Of a stretch of 64,000 nt of DNA, positions 33,001 to 40,516 are shown one piece after another (position 1 is the first letter of the stretch; every line of letters starts with the position of its first letter). Under the pieces are notes generated by a model that did no database searches, was not told where the DNA came from, and was given only the letters and a program-made list of their open reading frames with translations. This DNA is from Paractinoplanes ferrugineus (GTDB lineage: Bacteria; Actinomycetota; Actinomycetes; Mycobacteriales; Micromonosporaceae), in assembly GCF_016862195.1 (NCBI RefSeq), contig NZ_BOMM01000073.1:23522-87521 (forward strand), read 5' to 3'. The position numbers and the translations under genes are program-made.

Positions 33001-34709
33001 GGGTCCACCGCGGGCGGCCGGGTCCGCGCCCGTTGCACCGGCGCCAGGTCGGCGGGCAGGTCCTCGCACTCGACACCGGCGGCCGCGCGCAGCGCCTCCC
33101 GCGCCTGCCGGAGGGTGGCGAGGTGCCGGCCGCGTTCGCCGGCGGCCCGGCGCACCGGGCGCAGGCTGGGCATCGTGAGCCACTCGTCGCGCACCCCGGC
33201 CGGTCGCGTGGCGGCGTGCCCGGCGAGGGCGGCGAGCTGGGCCGCGGCGCTCGGGCGGGTCAGGCCGAACGCGGCGGCGAGCGCGGCGCCGGGGGCGGCC
33301 GCGCCGGACAGCTCGCGCAGGGCGTGCTCGGCCCGCCGCAGTCGCCCGTCGAGCGGCTCGGGCTCGGTGACCTCGCGCCAGGCGAACGCGTCGCCGAGGG
33401 CGGCCGGCCGCCACGACCGGGCCAGCCGATCGGCGGCGTCGCGGATCTGCCGCAGCGTCTCCGGGGTGAGCGCGACCGGCGGCGGGGCCGGGGCGGCCGG
33501 CACCCCGTCGAGCTCGGCGCACCGGCCGAGGATCTCGTGCAGGCCGGCGCCGAGCGGTTCGCGTACCTCGTTCATCGCCTCGGCGTACGCGGACAGGCCC
33601 TCGCGGGCCGCCCGTGCCGCACCGACCTGGCCCGCCGGGGGCGACGCGGGCGGGGCGTCCAGCGCGTCGGCCAGGCCTCGCGCCACCTCCTTGCGGGTGG
33701 CCTTGTGACTGTGCAGTTCGAGCAGGTAGCCGTCGAGGCCCACGTCGGCCAGGCGGTTGCGCACCACCTCGAGCGCGGCGGCCTTCTCGGAGACGAACAG
33801 GACCCGTTTCCCGGCGTGCATCAGGCAGCCGATCATGTTGGCGATGGTCTGCGACTTGCCGGTGCCGGGCGGTCCGTCGAGCACGAAGCTGTGCCCGGCG
33901 GTGGCCGCGGCCACGCAGGCCCGCTGGGACGCGTCGGCGTCGAGGACCAGCGGCACCTCCTCGGGCGGGGCGAGCCGGTCCACGTCCTCGATCGGCGTGA
34001 AATCGGCGGCGCCGGCCAGGAACGCGAGCTTGCGGACGAGCGGGTGATCGGCGATCCGGTCCTCGTTGTCCTGCAGGTCGCGGTACATCGCCTCCTTGTG
34101 GAAGCTGAACGTCGACAGCACCACCGCCTCGTCGACGCGCCACCGGTCCCGGCCCGCCGTCACGGCCCGGGTGCGGGTCAGGAACTCGGTCAGGTCCAGC
34201 TCGGCGAGCGAGTCGACGGCGGGCAGCTCCACCCCCAGCAGCCGCATCCGGAGTACGAGGGCCGGGTTGACCACCGGATCGTCCTCGCGGCCCCGGAGCC
34301 TCGGCAGGTCGGCCGGTCCCGCCGCGGTCAGCTCCACCGGCAGCAGGAGCAGCGGGCTGGCGAACGCGGCGCCCTCCTCGTCGCGCCAGTGCAGCGTGCC
34401 GACCGACAGGTGCAACGCGTCGACGCCCCGGTCGAGGAAGTCCTGCCGGGCCTTGCGCATCAGCCGGCGCAGGACGGTGCCGAGCGCGTGCGGTTCCAGC
34501 CCGGTGCGGAAGAACTCGCCCTCACCCGCGAAGCCGTGCTCGCCGCCCGCGCGCAGCGCGCCCACGATCACCGCCGGCGGCGGCCCGGCGATCTCCACCG
34601 CGCCGGTCTCGGACCGCCTGAAGTTGATCAGCCGGTTCCCGGCGTCGAGGTTCACCAGGCCATCGCGCCAGGCCCGCAATGCGGCCCTTGGCGTTGTTTC
34701 GGGCGTCAT
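30030..34709 (-). CDS. DUF4011 - SF1 helicase - Vsr-like nuclease protein (Hhe-like)
   Basis: A 1559-residue protein. An N-terminal DUF4011 region (about 1-180; LDAGNRLINFRRSETG) is followed by a superfamily-1 helicase split by a long alpha-helical insert: Walker A GPPGTGKS near residue 280, Walker B FDEASQ near 1150, GDDKQLPPT, the YRSRHE motif and the SVQGDERD and NVAITRARRRVEI motifs near 1350-1390. The C-terminal 110 residues are a restriction-endonuclease-fold (Vsr/MTES_1575-like) domain with YRLDIGVL, VECDGPMYH and GLGWTLHRVW. This order is that reported for the single-gene defence system Hhe. ATG at 34709 is preferred to an upstream TTG. Confidence 0.88.
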   Translation of the reverse strand: MTPETTPRAALRAWRDGLVNLDAGNRLINFRRSETGAVEIAGPPPAVIVGALRAGGEHGFAGEGEFFRTGLEPHALGTVLRRLMRKARQDFLDRGVDALHLSVGTLHWRDEEGAAFASPLLLLPVELTAAGPADLPRLRGREDDPVVNPALVLRMRLLGVELPAVDSLAELDLTEFLTRTRAVTAGRDRWRVDEAVVLSTFSFHKEAMYRDLQDNEDRIADHPLVRKLAFLAGAADFTPIEDVDRLAPPEEVPLVLDADASQRACVAAATAGHSFVLDGPPGTGKSQTIANMIGCLMHAGKRVLFVSEKAAALEVVRNRLADVGLDGYLLELHSHKATRKEVARGLADALDAPPASPPAGQVGAARAAREGLSAYAEAMNEVREPLGAGLHEILGRCAELDGVPAAPAPPPVALTPETLRQIRDAADRLARSWRPAALGDAFAWREVTEPEPLDGRLRRAEHALRELSGAAAPGAALAAAFGLTRPSAAAQLAALAGHAATRPAGVRDEWLTMPSLRPVRRAAGERGRHLATLRQAREALRAAAGVECEDLPADLAPVQRARTRPPAVDPVSLTAEGAAGLARRFTDDAALLEERMRDAARITSALTLPAAATSNDVARIVAICELGGRANRPEPYWFGAGGLAKANTAVAALRRAVESLTAAEGQARRYFHESILDQPVEELSDRLTKGHRGLFRKLFGAYRRDYEAVAAFALPTQSAADAVAHLGTAVAWRAARRDLAAAEREHAAVLGRFWRGAATDLAALDEALQVAADLLRWTPPQAMPAVIDHVCAPAPDEELLRAAGTVSAAIARWQATLRPAPEPAARPDLAHGTVRDAIAWLRANATPLTATARFVAAYDEATGRTLDLAGAEHLAGLREAVVAALPGVSGIPDVDEPAALDWADEARRLATGSADKPLTAAQAAALAGAAAAAPIAAGLAAKAAAWTTARDAVATAFGSARRAALVESLEDYERGPVLLRELREDAGGQEEWFSHVAAREVLSGFGLDDAIAFCAGERVPAEQLRAVLERAVLRSWADDVLRRDQRLQPVRAAERTHLVEEFRTLDLDLIASAPARIAAVLHAARASMPAEETALLRREGRKETRHSAVRDLLGRARNAVLAMKPVFLMSPLAVSQYLPPDLEFDVVIFDEASQVTPADAINCIYRARALVAAGDDKQLPPTTFFESTADSEVGDFQSILELAKACGAFPSLGLAWHYRSRHEALIAFANQAFYQGRLVTFPAARPARTDGVHLIAADGVYRRGTTRDNPVEAAVVAGRVIASLTERPDLSLGVVTFSVAQADAITAALEHAVADHPGLLGLLDGDRLNGFFVKSLESVQGDERDVMIFSIGYGHDEHGRISTNFGALSRPNGWRRLNVAITRARRRVEIVSSIRARDIPAGANESVRHLAAYLDFAASAGSAAGSAAGALGALESSVRAAIESWGYQVHTRIGSGGYRLDIGVLHPGGDGTGYALGVECDGPMYHSCAAARDRDRLRSAVLEGLGWTLHRVWGTAWYRNRAEEEARLRAAIEKAVTAADPPARAPHRRPDLLRLLPVS

Positions 34710-34770
34710 ATACCGATTCCAGCAAGCGCGGGGATGATTCCGCTGCCGATTCGCGGGAAAGAAGCAAACT

Positions 34771-35244
34771 ATGAGTACGCGACGCTGGCTCACCTACACC
34801 GCCACGACCGCCGCCGTGACCGCCACCGCGGCCGCCGGCTCGGTCGCGGTGAACACCGGCACCCGCTGGTACCAGACCCTGTCGAAGCCCTCCTGGCAGC
34901 CGCCGTCCTGGGCGTTCGGGGCGGTCTGGACACCGCTCTACGCCAGCATCGCGTACGCCGGTGGGCACGCCCTGCTGCGCACCCGGGGCCGCGACCGCCG
35001 CGAACTGATCGCCGCGTTCGGCACCAATCTCGCCGTCAACGCCGCCTGGAACTGGCTGTTCTTCCACCGGCGCAGCGTCCACGCCGGGCTCGCCGGCACC
35101 CTCGTGCTCGACGCCAGCAACCTGGACCTGATCCGCCGGACCGCCCGCCACGACCGCACCGCCGCCGCGACACTCGTGCCGTACGCGGCCTGGTGCCTGT
35201 TCGCCACCGCCCTGAACGGCGCCATCGCCCGGCGCAACAGCTGA
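34771..35244 (+). CDS. TspO/MBR-family membrane protein
   Basis: A 157-residue integral-membrane protein of the translocator-protein family, which binds tetrapyrroles and influences their export or breakdown. Family features are the WYQTLSKPSWQPPSWAFGAVWTPLY motif after the first helix, NAAWNWLFF in the third and four to five hydrophobic segments. It is divergent from the DUF4011 gene, 61 bp away. GGGAAAGAAG serves as ribosome site. Its function is probably unrelated to the defence genes. Confidence 0.88.
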   Translation: MSTRRWLTYTATTAAVTATAAAGSVAVNTGTRWYQTLSKPSWQPPSWAFGAVWTPLYASIAYAGGHALLRTRGRDRRELIAAFGTNLAVNAAWNWLFFHRRSVHAGLAGTLVLDASNLDLIRRTARHDRTAAATLVPYAAWCLFATALNGAIARRNS

Positions 35245-35258
35245 CCGCGCCGGCGCCG

Positions 35259-36251
35259 TCAGTAGTAGAGGTCCTCGTCGGCCTTGGTGTAGGGCCGGAT
35301 CTCCCGCATCCGGCCGCTGGTCGCCAGCCGGACCCAGTCGGGGTTGCCCAGCAGCACCCGGCCCAGCGCCACCAGGTCCGCGCCGAGGTCGTCCACCGGC
35401 AGCCGCGGCACCCCGACCGAGCCCACGGTGATCACCGGCAGGCCGGTCAGGCGTTTCGCCCACGCCGCGAGATTGGCCGGGTCACCGACGAAGGCCGGCT
35501 CCCAGAAACGGCGCTGCGAGGCGTGCAGCACGTCCGCGCCGGCCGCCGCGAACACGCCCAGGATCGCCCCGAGCTCGTCCGGCGTGTCGGCGATCCGGGC
35601 CGCGTGATCGCGTTCCTTGAACTGGGAGAACCGGACGATCAGCGGCATGTCGGCGGGGATGGCGGCCCGGACCGCGCGGATCACCTCGGCCGGGAACGCG
35701 GCCCGGCGCTCCGGCGAGCCGCCGAACCGGTCGGCGCGGTGGTTCGTGCGCGGCCAGAGGAACTCGTCGAGCAGATAACCGTGCGCGGCGTGGATCTCCA
35801 CCGCGTCGAAACCGGCGCGGGCGGCGGTACGGGCGCTTTCCGCGTACGCGATCAGCAGTTCCCGAATCTGTTGATCGTCGAGGCGATCCGGCGTCCAGGC
35901 CGTCTCCGCCGGGCGCCGCTCCCCGCCGAGATGCCAGATCTGCGCCGCGATCCGCCCACCGGCGGCGTGCACCTCGCCGGTGACCAGGCGCCACCCCTCT
36001 TCGGCGGCACCCGGGGTGAGCCGGGGGACGTCGTCCTCGTGGCTGGCACTGGGGTGCCCGATCAGCGCCCCCTCGGTGATGATCAGCCCGACGCCCCCTT
36101 CGGCACGGCGCCGGTAGTAGGCGGCGTTCGCCGCGGTCGGCACCCCGCCGGGGGACCGCTTGCGGGTCATCGGCGCCATCACGAACCGGTTGCTCAGGGC
36201 CAGCTTGCCGAGGACGGTGGGGCGGTTGAGGATCTCCAGTGCTGCGCTCAT
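35259..36251 (-). CDS. old yellow enzyme-family NADH:flavin oxidoreductase
   Basis: A 330-residue FMN-dependent ene-reductase of the OYE barrel family. Visible are the N-terminal LSNRFVMAPMTR, the FMN/substrate region AAHGYLLDEFLWPRTNHR (with the N-H-R active-site triplet), GGSPERR and a C-terminal phosphate-binding stretch (GSVG, then LGRVLLGNPDWV). It reduces activated C=C bonds. Its promoter, TACCGT 6 nt before the ATG, lies inside the 56-bp gap to the divergent MerR gene, its likely regulator. Confidence 0.9.
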   Translation of the reverse strand: MSAALEILNRPTVLGKLALSNRFVMAPMTRKRSPGGVPTAANAAYYRRRAEGGVGLIITEGALIGHPSASHEDDVPRLTPGAAEEGWRLVTGEVHAAGGRIAAQIWHLGGERRPAETAWTPDRLDDQQIRELLIAYAESARTAARAGFDAVEIHAAHGYLLDEFLWPRTNHRADRFGGSPERRAAFPAEVIRAVRAAIPADMPLIVRFSQFKERDHAARIADTPDELGAILGVFAAAGADVLHASQRRFWEPAFVGDPANLAAWAKRLTGLPVITVGSVGVPRLPVDDLGADLVALGRVLLGNPDWVRLATSGRMREIRPYTKADEDLYY

Positions 36252-36257
36252 GCCGGT

Positions 36258-36263
36258 ACGGTA
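36258..36263 (-). promoter_or_regulatory. -10 element of leaderless OYE gene
   Basis: TACCGT on the minus strand, 6 nt before the ATG at 36251. An imperfect dyad (AAACCT ... GAGGGTTT, 36264-36295) beside it could be a MerR site. Confidence 0.45.
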
Positions 36264-36307
36264 AAACCTGACATGGATGTGAGCTTCGAGGGTTTGTGAG
36301 TCAGCTC

Positions 36308-36670
36308 ATGCGAATAGGCGATCTGTCCGCGGCGACCGGTGCGAGCGCCCGGTCCCTGCGCTACTACGAGGACCAGGGCCTGCTGACCTCCGAGCGCACC
36401 CCGGGCGGCCAGCGGCGCTACCCGCCGGTGTCGGTCGAGCGGGTCAAGGTGATCCAGTCCCTGCTGGCCGCCGGCCTGAACAGCGCCACCATCGCCGAGG
36501 TCCTCCCGTGCGTCAGCGAGGCCTCGGCCCGCACCCCCTGGCTGGCCACCCGGCTCGGTGCCGAACTGGCGCGGGTCGAGTCCCGGATCGACTGTCTGAA
36601 CCAGACCCGCGACATCCTGGCCGGCCTGGTCGACCGATACCGCGTCGAACCCGCCGGCCCGCCCGCTTGA
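36308..36670 (+). CDS. MerR-family transcriptional regulator
   Basis: A 120-residue regulator with an N-terminal winged helix (MRIGDLSAATGASARSLRYYEDQGLL) and a C-terminal coiled coil (ELARVESRIDCLNQTRDILAGLV). Single cysteines occur (C at about 69 and about 98) but no paired metal-binding motif. ATG at 36308 gives the canonical MerR start; GTG at 36296 adds four residues and has GAGGG close before it. It probably controls the divergent ene-reductase. The gene ends in 15-bp tandem repeats and a hairpin. Confidence 0.88.
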   Translation: MRIGDLSAATGASARSLRYYEDQGLLTSERTPGGQRRYPPVSVERVKVIQSLLAAGLNSATIAEVLPCVSEASARTPWLATRLGAELARVESRIDCLNQTRDILAGLVDRYRVEPAGPPA

Positions 36671-36726
36671 GCCCGCCCCGGTTGAGCCCGCCCCTCTTGA
36701 GCCCGCCCCTCTTGAGCCCGCCCGGT
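36667..36726. repeat. four 15-bp tandem repeats at the MerR 3' end
   Basis: Four units of TTGAGCCCGCCCCTC or near variants (36667, 36682, 36697, 36712), beginning within the MerR stop codon region and running up to the terminator. Confidence 0.85.
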
Positions 36727-36727
36727 T

Positions 36728-36755
36728 GACCCGGCCCGGCCTCGGGGGCCGGGTC
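36728..36755. terminator. bidirectional hairpin between MerR and SDR genes
   Basis: 10-bp stem GACCCGGCCC/GGGCCGGGTC with an 8-base loop. It serves two convergent genes and overlaps the SDR stop codon. Confidence 0.6.
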
Positions 36756-37479
36756 ACCAGGCGACGGTGCCCTCGTCGTCGAAGAAGCCGCCGGTGGGGC
36801 CGTCGTCGGGCAGGGTGGCGAGCCGGACGGCGATGGCGGCGCCCTGCTCCGCGCTGCGGACGCCGCGGAATCCGTTGAGGTCGGTCGCGGTGAAGCCGGG
36901 GCAACCGGCGTTGATCAGGATGTTCGTGCCGGCCAGCTCCTTGGCGTACTGGATCGTGACGGCGTTCAGGAAGGACTTCGACGGGGCGTACGCGGCGGAG
37001 ACCGGGCCGGTGTCGCCGCCGTTCGCGGCCTGCCGGGTCAGCGAGCCCACCGTGCTCGACATGTTGACGATGCGGGGAGCGGCCGAGCGGCGCAGCAGCG
37101 GCAGCATCGCGTTGGTGACCCGGATGACGCCGATCACGTTGGTCTCGACCACGGTCCGCATGATGTCGGCGGAGACCAGCGTCGGTTCCTGCGGCGTGCC
37201 GCCGGTCACGGCCGCGTTGTTGACGAGTACGTCGAGCCGCCCGCCCCGCTCCCCGATCAGGGCCGCCGCGGCGGCGACCTGGGCGTCGTCGGTGACGTCG
37301 AGCGGCACCCCGAACGCGTCCGCGCCGGCCGCCCGCAGCTTGGCCACGGCGGTCTCCCGGCGTTCGCTGTCCCGGGCGCCGACCCCGACGGTCCAGCCGA
37401 GCCGGCCCAGGCCGGCCGCGATCTCGTACCCGATGCCCTTGTTCGCGCCGGTGACCAGCGCGATTGTCCGTTCGCTCAT
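36754..37479 (-). CDS. short-chain dehydrogenase/reductase
   Basis: A 241-residue classical SDR: cofactor motif TGANKGIG, NNAA stabilising motif, catalytic Ser in VNMSSTVGS and YAPSK (Y and K). The ARDSERR stretch after the second strand suggests NADP(H) preference. The substrate is unknown. The ATG at 37479 (MSERTIALVTG) has an AAGGATCGAAGG ribosome region; the longer upstream frame is antisense to the intergenic region and not real. It is divergent from the LysR gene, 95 bp apart, and probably under its control. Confidence 0.9.
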   Translation of the reverse strand: MSERTIALVTGANKGIGYEIAAGLGRLGWTVGVGARDSERRETAVAKLRAAGADAFGVPLDVTDDAQVAAAAALIGERGGRLDVLVNNAAVTGGTPQEPTLVSADIMRTVVETNVIGVIRVTNAMLPLLRRSAAPRIVNMSSTVGSLTRQAANGGDTGPVSAAYAPSKSFLNAVTIQYAKELAGTNILINAGCPGFTATDLNGFRGVRSAEQGAAIAVRLATLPDDGPTGGFFDDEGTVAW

Positions 37480-37562
37480 GCCTTCGATCCTTCGCCCCGG
37501 ACGGTGTCCGGGCCAACACCGTCTGGGTCCCCGGCGATACTGCCGAGGTATCGGTCGCGGAG

Positions 37563-37568
37563 TAACTT
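37563..37568 (+). promoter_or_regulatory. -10 element of leaderless LysR gene
   Basis: TAACTT followed by 6 nt and the ATG at 37575. Confidence 0.45.
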
Positions 37569-37574
37569 GGCGGG

Positions 37575-38414
37575 ATGGAGACGCGGGAATTGCGCTACTT
37601 CGTCGCGGTCGCCGAGGAGCTGCACTTCGGCCGGGCGGCCCGCCGGCTGGGCATCGCGCAGCCACCCCTGTCCCGGGCGATCCAGCAGATCGAGCGCCGC
37701 CTCGGCGCCGAACTGCTGACCCGGACGAGCCGCAGCGTGACCCTCACCGAGGCGGGCGCCGTGCTGCTGCGCGAGGCGAAGGCGGCCCTGGACGCGGTCG
37801 ACGCGGCCGAGCGCCGCACCCGCCGGGCCGCGACCGGCCGGCCGGGCCTGGTGCTGGTGGCCAAGGCCGGGGCGTCGGCGGAGCTGCTGGCCAAACTGCT
37901 CGACGCGTACGCCGCCGAGCCCGGCGCGGTGCCGGTCGACGTGCAACTGTCCGGTGTGGCCCAGCAGGAGCGCTCGCTCCGGGACGGCCGGGCCGACGTG
38001 GCCCTGCTGCACCGCCCGTTCGACTCGACGTCCGGTTTCGACACCGAGAGCCTGTCCACCGAAGGTCAGGTGGCGGTCCTGCCGGCCGGTCATCCGCTGA
38101 GTGTGCGGACCGCGCTGAGCATGCTCGAGGTGACCGAGGAGTCGGGCCTGCCGCTCCCGCGCTGGCCGCTTTTCGACGGCTCCTACCCGGCCGGCCCCGG
38201 CCCCGAGGTCCGCGACCACGCCCAGCTGCTGCAGCTGATCGCCCTAGGCCGGGCGACGGCCGTCCTGCCCGAGTCGTGCCGCTCCCAGCTGCGCGGCGAC
38301 CTGGCCGCCGTCCCGGTCCCGGACGCCCCCCGGGTCACCACGGTCATCGCGTGGCCCCCGCACAGCCGCTCGCGCGCCTTGGCCGGCCTGGTCCGCGCCG
38401 CGACCCGCCTCTAG
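37575..38414 (+). CDS. LysR-family transcriptional regulator
   Basis: A 279-residue regulator with the LysR winged helix at 1-60 (METRELRYFVAVAEELHFGRAARRLG, then SRAIQQIERRLGAELLTRTSR) and a two-lobed effector domain. It is divergent from the SDR gene; LysR proteins commonly activate the gene they face. The effector cannot be read. The ATG is backed by TAACTT 6 nt before it. Confidence 0.9.
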   Translation: METRELRYFVAVAEELHFGRAARRLGIAQPPLSRAIQQIERRLGAELLTRTSRSVTLTEAGAVLLREAKAALDAVDAAERRTRRAATGRPGLVLVAKAGASAELLAKLLDAYAAEPGAVPVDVQLSGVAQQERSLRDGRADVALLHRPFDSTSGFDTESLSTEGQVAVLPAGHPLSVRTALSMLEVTEESGLPLPRWPLFDGSYPAGPGPEVRDHAQLLQLIALGRATAVLPESCRSQLRGDLAAVPVPDAPRVTTVIAWPPHSRSRALAGLVRAATRL

Positions 38415-38781
38415 GCTCCGGCTCACCTTCGGGTGCTCGATACGACTTCTGCCGACCTGGAGTTCCCCTGGTGGGCTGTGGTCCGGCGGGCGGCGCCCGG
38501 CACGTCGCCGGCGTCTCAGACGCCGTCATCGCCGATATGTTCAGCCATGACGCGCAGAGCGAATGGTCGGTACGGCTCGTCCACCTAGCGATCATGGCAG
38601 CGCTACGGTTGGCTCGTCCCGGCAACACAGCGGTCAGCACTCGGCCGACAGCGGACTCCGCCGGCCCAGTGCGGCATCCGCTTCTGCCGCCGATCGCGCT
38701 CGGGACCTGGCCGGCCGTCACGCTGCGTACGCCCAATTGCAGCGGCGGACGCGCGGTCATGCCGAGTTGAGTGCGACGAGT
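38415..38781. other. intergenic stretch at the left edge of an AT-richer patch
   Basis: About 370 bases without a supported gene. Codon-like structure ends with the LysR gene, and A/T content rises to the right, marking the edge of a patch that extends to about 40.5 kb. Confidence 0.5.
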
Positions 38782-38970
38782 TCACACCTTGGTGACAATC
38801 ACTGCCCAGACGGCGGCGCCGACAAGAACAGTTGACCCAAGTGCTCCGGCGCCGGACATGAGGCAGATAGGAATCGTGGACCCAGACCAAAAGGCGAGTA
38901 TTCCTGTCGTCAGGCCGACGTCTGTGCCGAACAAGAACAGGCAGGCCATAGCCAAAATTCGGATTGGCAT
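38782..38970 (-). CDS. small two-helix membrane protein
   Basis: A 62-residue hydrophobic protein with two membrane helices (about 4-27, IRILAMACLFLFGTDVG, and 36-60, ICLMSGAGALGSTVLVGAA). ATG at 38970 has a good GAGGAG ribosome site 6 nt upstream. It lies 59 bp after the unknown 199-residue gene on the same strand, so the two are probably one operon. Codon use is less GC-biased than in neighbours. No family recognised; small membrane proteins in such islands are sometimes toxins or phage-defence effectors, but nothing here proves that. Confidence 0.6.
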   Translation of the reverse strand: MPIRILAMACLFLFGTDVGLTTGILAFWSGSTIPICLMSGAGALGSTVLVGAAVWAVIVTKV

Positions 38971-39029
38971 CACTTGCTCCTCAGCAATCTTAATAGCGCG
39001 CAGATGATGGCATTCGGGCAGTTACCCGT

Positions 39030-39629
39030 CTAAGCCGAAATAGGTAATTCGAGGCCCAACTTGGCCTCCCGGTTTATCGCGCTCATGAGTTGTGAGGCCG
39101 CATCGTCGCCGCGGGTTGGCAGCGCCTCGGCCAGCAAGACCGTGTAAGCGTGCCTTACATCAGCATCTTCGCCTGACTCGGGGAGAAGATCGACGTAGCG
39201 ACCAAGGAAGCGACTGTCCGCCGGTGAAACAGAATGCATTCGCATCAGACCTATAACCAAGTCCGACAGGTCGCGGGCCTGTGACAATGTTCCGGCGCGG
39301 GCGAAATGACCGACTGTCTTCAAGTACCTGACGGGGTGATGCAAAACCAAGGCGAGTAGCGCTCTCTGGGCAGCACTCAACGGCTCAAACGAACGCCCAT
39401 CCGCTTCGCGGCTTGCCGCATGCACGGTCGCATGCGCCAGTCCGGTCTCCCGTTCGATCCTCGACTGCACGCCGCGCTGACGCAGGGCGCGCCCGGCAGC
39501 CACTGCGCGACTAATAGCGGCATCCACCTCGGGGCGTACCAGCGCCACCTGAGCCGTAGCCTCCCGCCAGCGGGAAACCGCCCAGACGACCTCTTGGATG
39601 CAGGCGTTCAGGTTTTCAGAAGTTGGCAT
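39030..39629 (-). CDS. unknown protein with a possible HTH, island gene
   Basis: A 199-residue, mainly helical soluble protein that I do not recognise. Residues about 46-75 (GRALRQRGVQSRIERETGLAHATVHAASRE) could form a helix-turn-helix. The C-terminal half is helical, with acidic patches (DLLPESGEDADVRHAYTVLL). The promoter region upstream carries two TTGTCTA-N5-TAGAC(A/G)A palindromes, so it is tightly regulated, possibly by itself. Together with the small membrane protein it forms a two-gene cassette in AT-richer DNA. Confidence 0.65.
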   Translation of the reverse strand: MPTSENLNACIQEVVWAVSRWREATAQVALVRPEVDAAISRAVAAGRALRQRGVQSRIERETGLAHATVHAASREADGRSFEPLSAAQRALLALVLHHPVRYLKTVGHFARAGTLSQARDLSDLVIGLMRMHSVSPADSRFLGRYVDLLPESGEDADVRHAYTVLLAEALPTRGDDAASQLMSAINREAKLGLELPISA

Positions 39630-39662
39630 GGCGGGATGCCCTTCACTCTTCTAGAACTTTCG

Positions 39663-39681
39663 TTGTCTAGCGTCTAGACGA
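39663..39681. promoter_or_regulatory. island operator 1
   Basis: TTGTCTA-GCGTC-TAGACGA, 7-base arms with one mismatch. Shape and sequence resemble GntR-family sites (GTCTA/TAGAC). Confidence 0.65.
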
Positions 39682-39697
39682 TGAACTTTCACGCCTA

Positions 39698-39716
39698 TTG
39701 TCTAACAACTAGACAA
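39698..39716. promoter_or_regulatory. island operator 2
   Basis: TTGTCTA-ACAAC-TAGACAA, perfect 7-base arms, 35 bp centre to centre from operator 1. Both lie 34-87 bp before the island gene start. Confidence 0.75.
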
Positions 39717-40231
39717 CAACGACCTTAGCAAAGCCAAGTTAGATGTGGAAGAGAGGCGCGGCCTTGGGAGCGATCGATCAAGTGGTGACTGCCTGGGAGG
39801 GTGTTGTCGCATGTCGACAACCACGCCCAAACGCAACGCCGATGGTCTGCTGCAAGCCGCGGCTCTGGAGGTGCCGCGTCCAGATCAGCATCACGATCGC
39901 GATCTAGGCACGCGTGTCGAAGCGGTCAGGTTGCCCGTGTCAAGCGCGGACGGCATGCGGGCTACCCCTTCTACTTTTTTGGTAAGCGTTGACTGTTCAC
40001 CTGGCGCCGTGGCTTACCTCCGTGGTCGCGTCGATGTCATGCGACTTGGCCGTCAGCCTGCGCGCAACTACAACTCTCTCATCGAGGTCCACAACTGCCC
40101 CAAAGCAAGCGCTGGCGAAGCGGCAGGGTGAGGGGAGCGAGTGGCCGCGTCGGGTCACTCGTGGCAGGACGCGACATTAGCAACTGAAGGCGCTCGATGC
40201 CTAATAACACCGAATCTATAGGACGCTGGAA
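39717..40231. other. AT-richer island stretch, no confident gene
   Basis: An ATG at 39811 with GGAGG 10 nt upstream opens a 106-codon frame on the plus strand, ending at 40131, but its product is low-complexity and unlike a folded protein. Around that ATG lies a perfect palindrome GTTGTCG-CATGT-CGACAAC (39803-39821). I take the frame as unproven. Confidence 0.4.
39803..39821. promoter_or_regulatory. palindrome with 7-base arms
   Basis: GTTGTCGCATGTCGACAAC. Shares TTGTC/GACAA half-sites with the two island operators but has two bases less between them. Confidence 0.4.
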
Positions 40232-40460
40232 TTGTCACGCGACGAAGTGACGGAATTTCTGCGCGAGTTGGACCAGAATGCTCACGCAGCCGCTAGACGG
40301 CAAGGGCTCGAGATGCCAGAGGAATACTTCGCATCGGCGAGAGGCAACAACCAGAAGCCAATCTGGATTTACGAGTGGTCAGGGCTTGATGGGTCGCACT
40401 CTTCTGCCGCAGAGGACGCGCGCTCGGCTCTCGGCGAATCGTTACCTTCGGTGATGATTC
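40232..40460 (+). pseudogene. possible truncated island gene
   Basis: After a TTG at 40232 the plus strand reads about 75 protein-like codons (SRDEVTEFLRELDQNAHAAA, later EEYFASARGNNQKPIWIYEW). The same frame then runs into the antisense of the TetR gene without a natural end. I infer the 5' remnant of an acquired gene cut by the island boundary. No ribosome site; no family recognised. Confidence 0.35.
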
Positions 40461-40470
40461 CACGAGATCG

Positions 40471-40491
40471 AGCCGGAGCCCGTCTCCGGCT
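40471..40491 (-). terminator. hairpin after the TetR gene
   Basis: AGCCGGAG-CCCGT-CTCCGGCT, 8-bp perfect stem, 25 bp after the TetR stop. It also marks where normal GC content resumes. Confidence 0.6.
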
Positions 40492-40516
40492 GGTCCGGGA
40501 TGCGCCACGCGCGCGG

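Noticed and set aside
28548..36299. Two very long plus-strand open frames (924 and 1635 codons) opposite the WD40, DUF4011 and OYE genes
   Set aside because: They run across several genes and gaps on the other strand, have no domains and show antisense composition.
39811..40131. A 106-codon plus-strand frame in the AT-richer island
   Set aside because: It has a distant GGAGG, but the ATG sits inside a perfect palindrome and the product lacks hydrophobic core periodicity; kept only as part of the island description.
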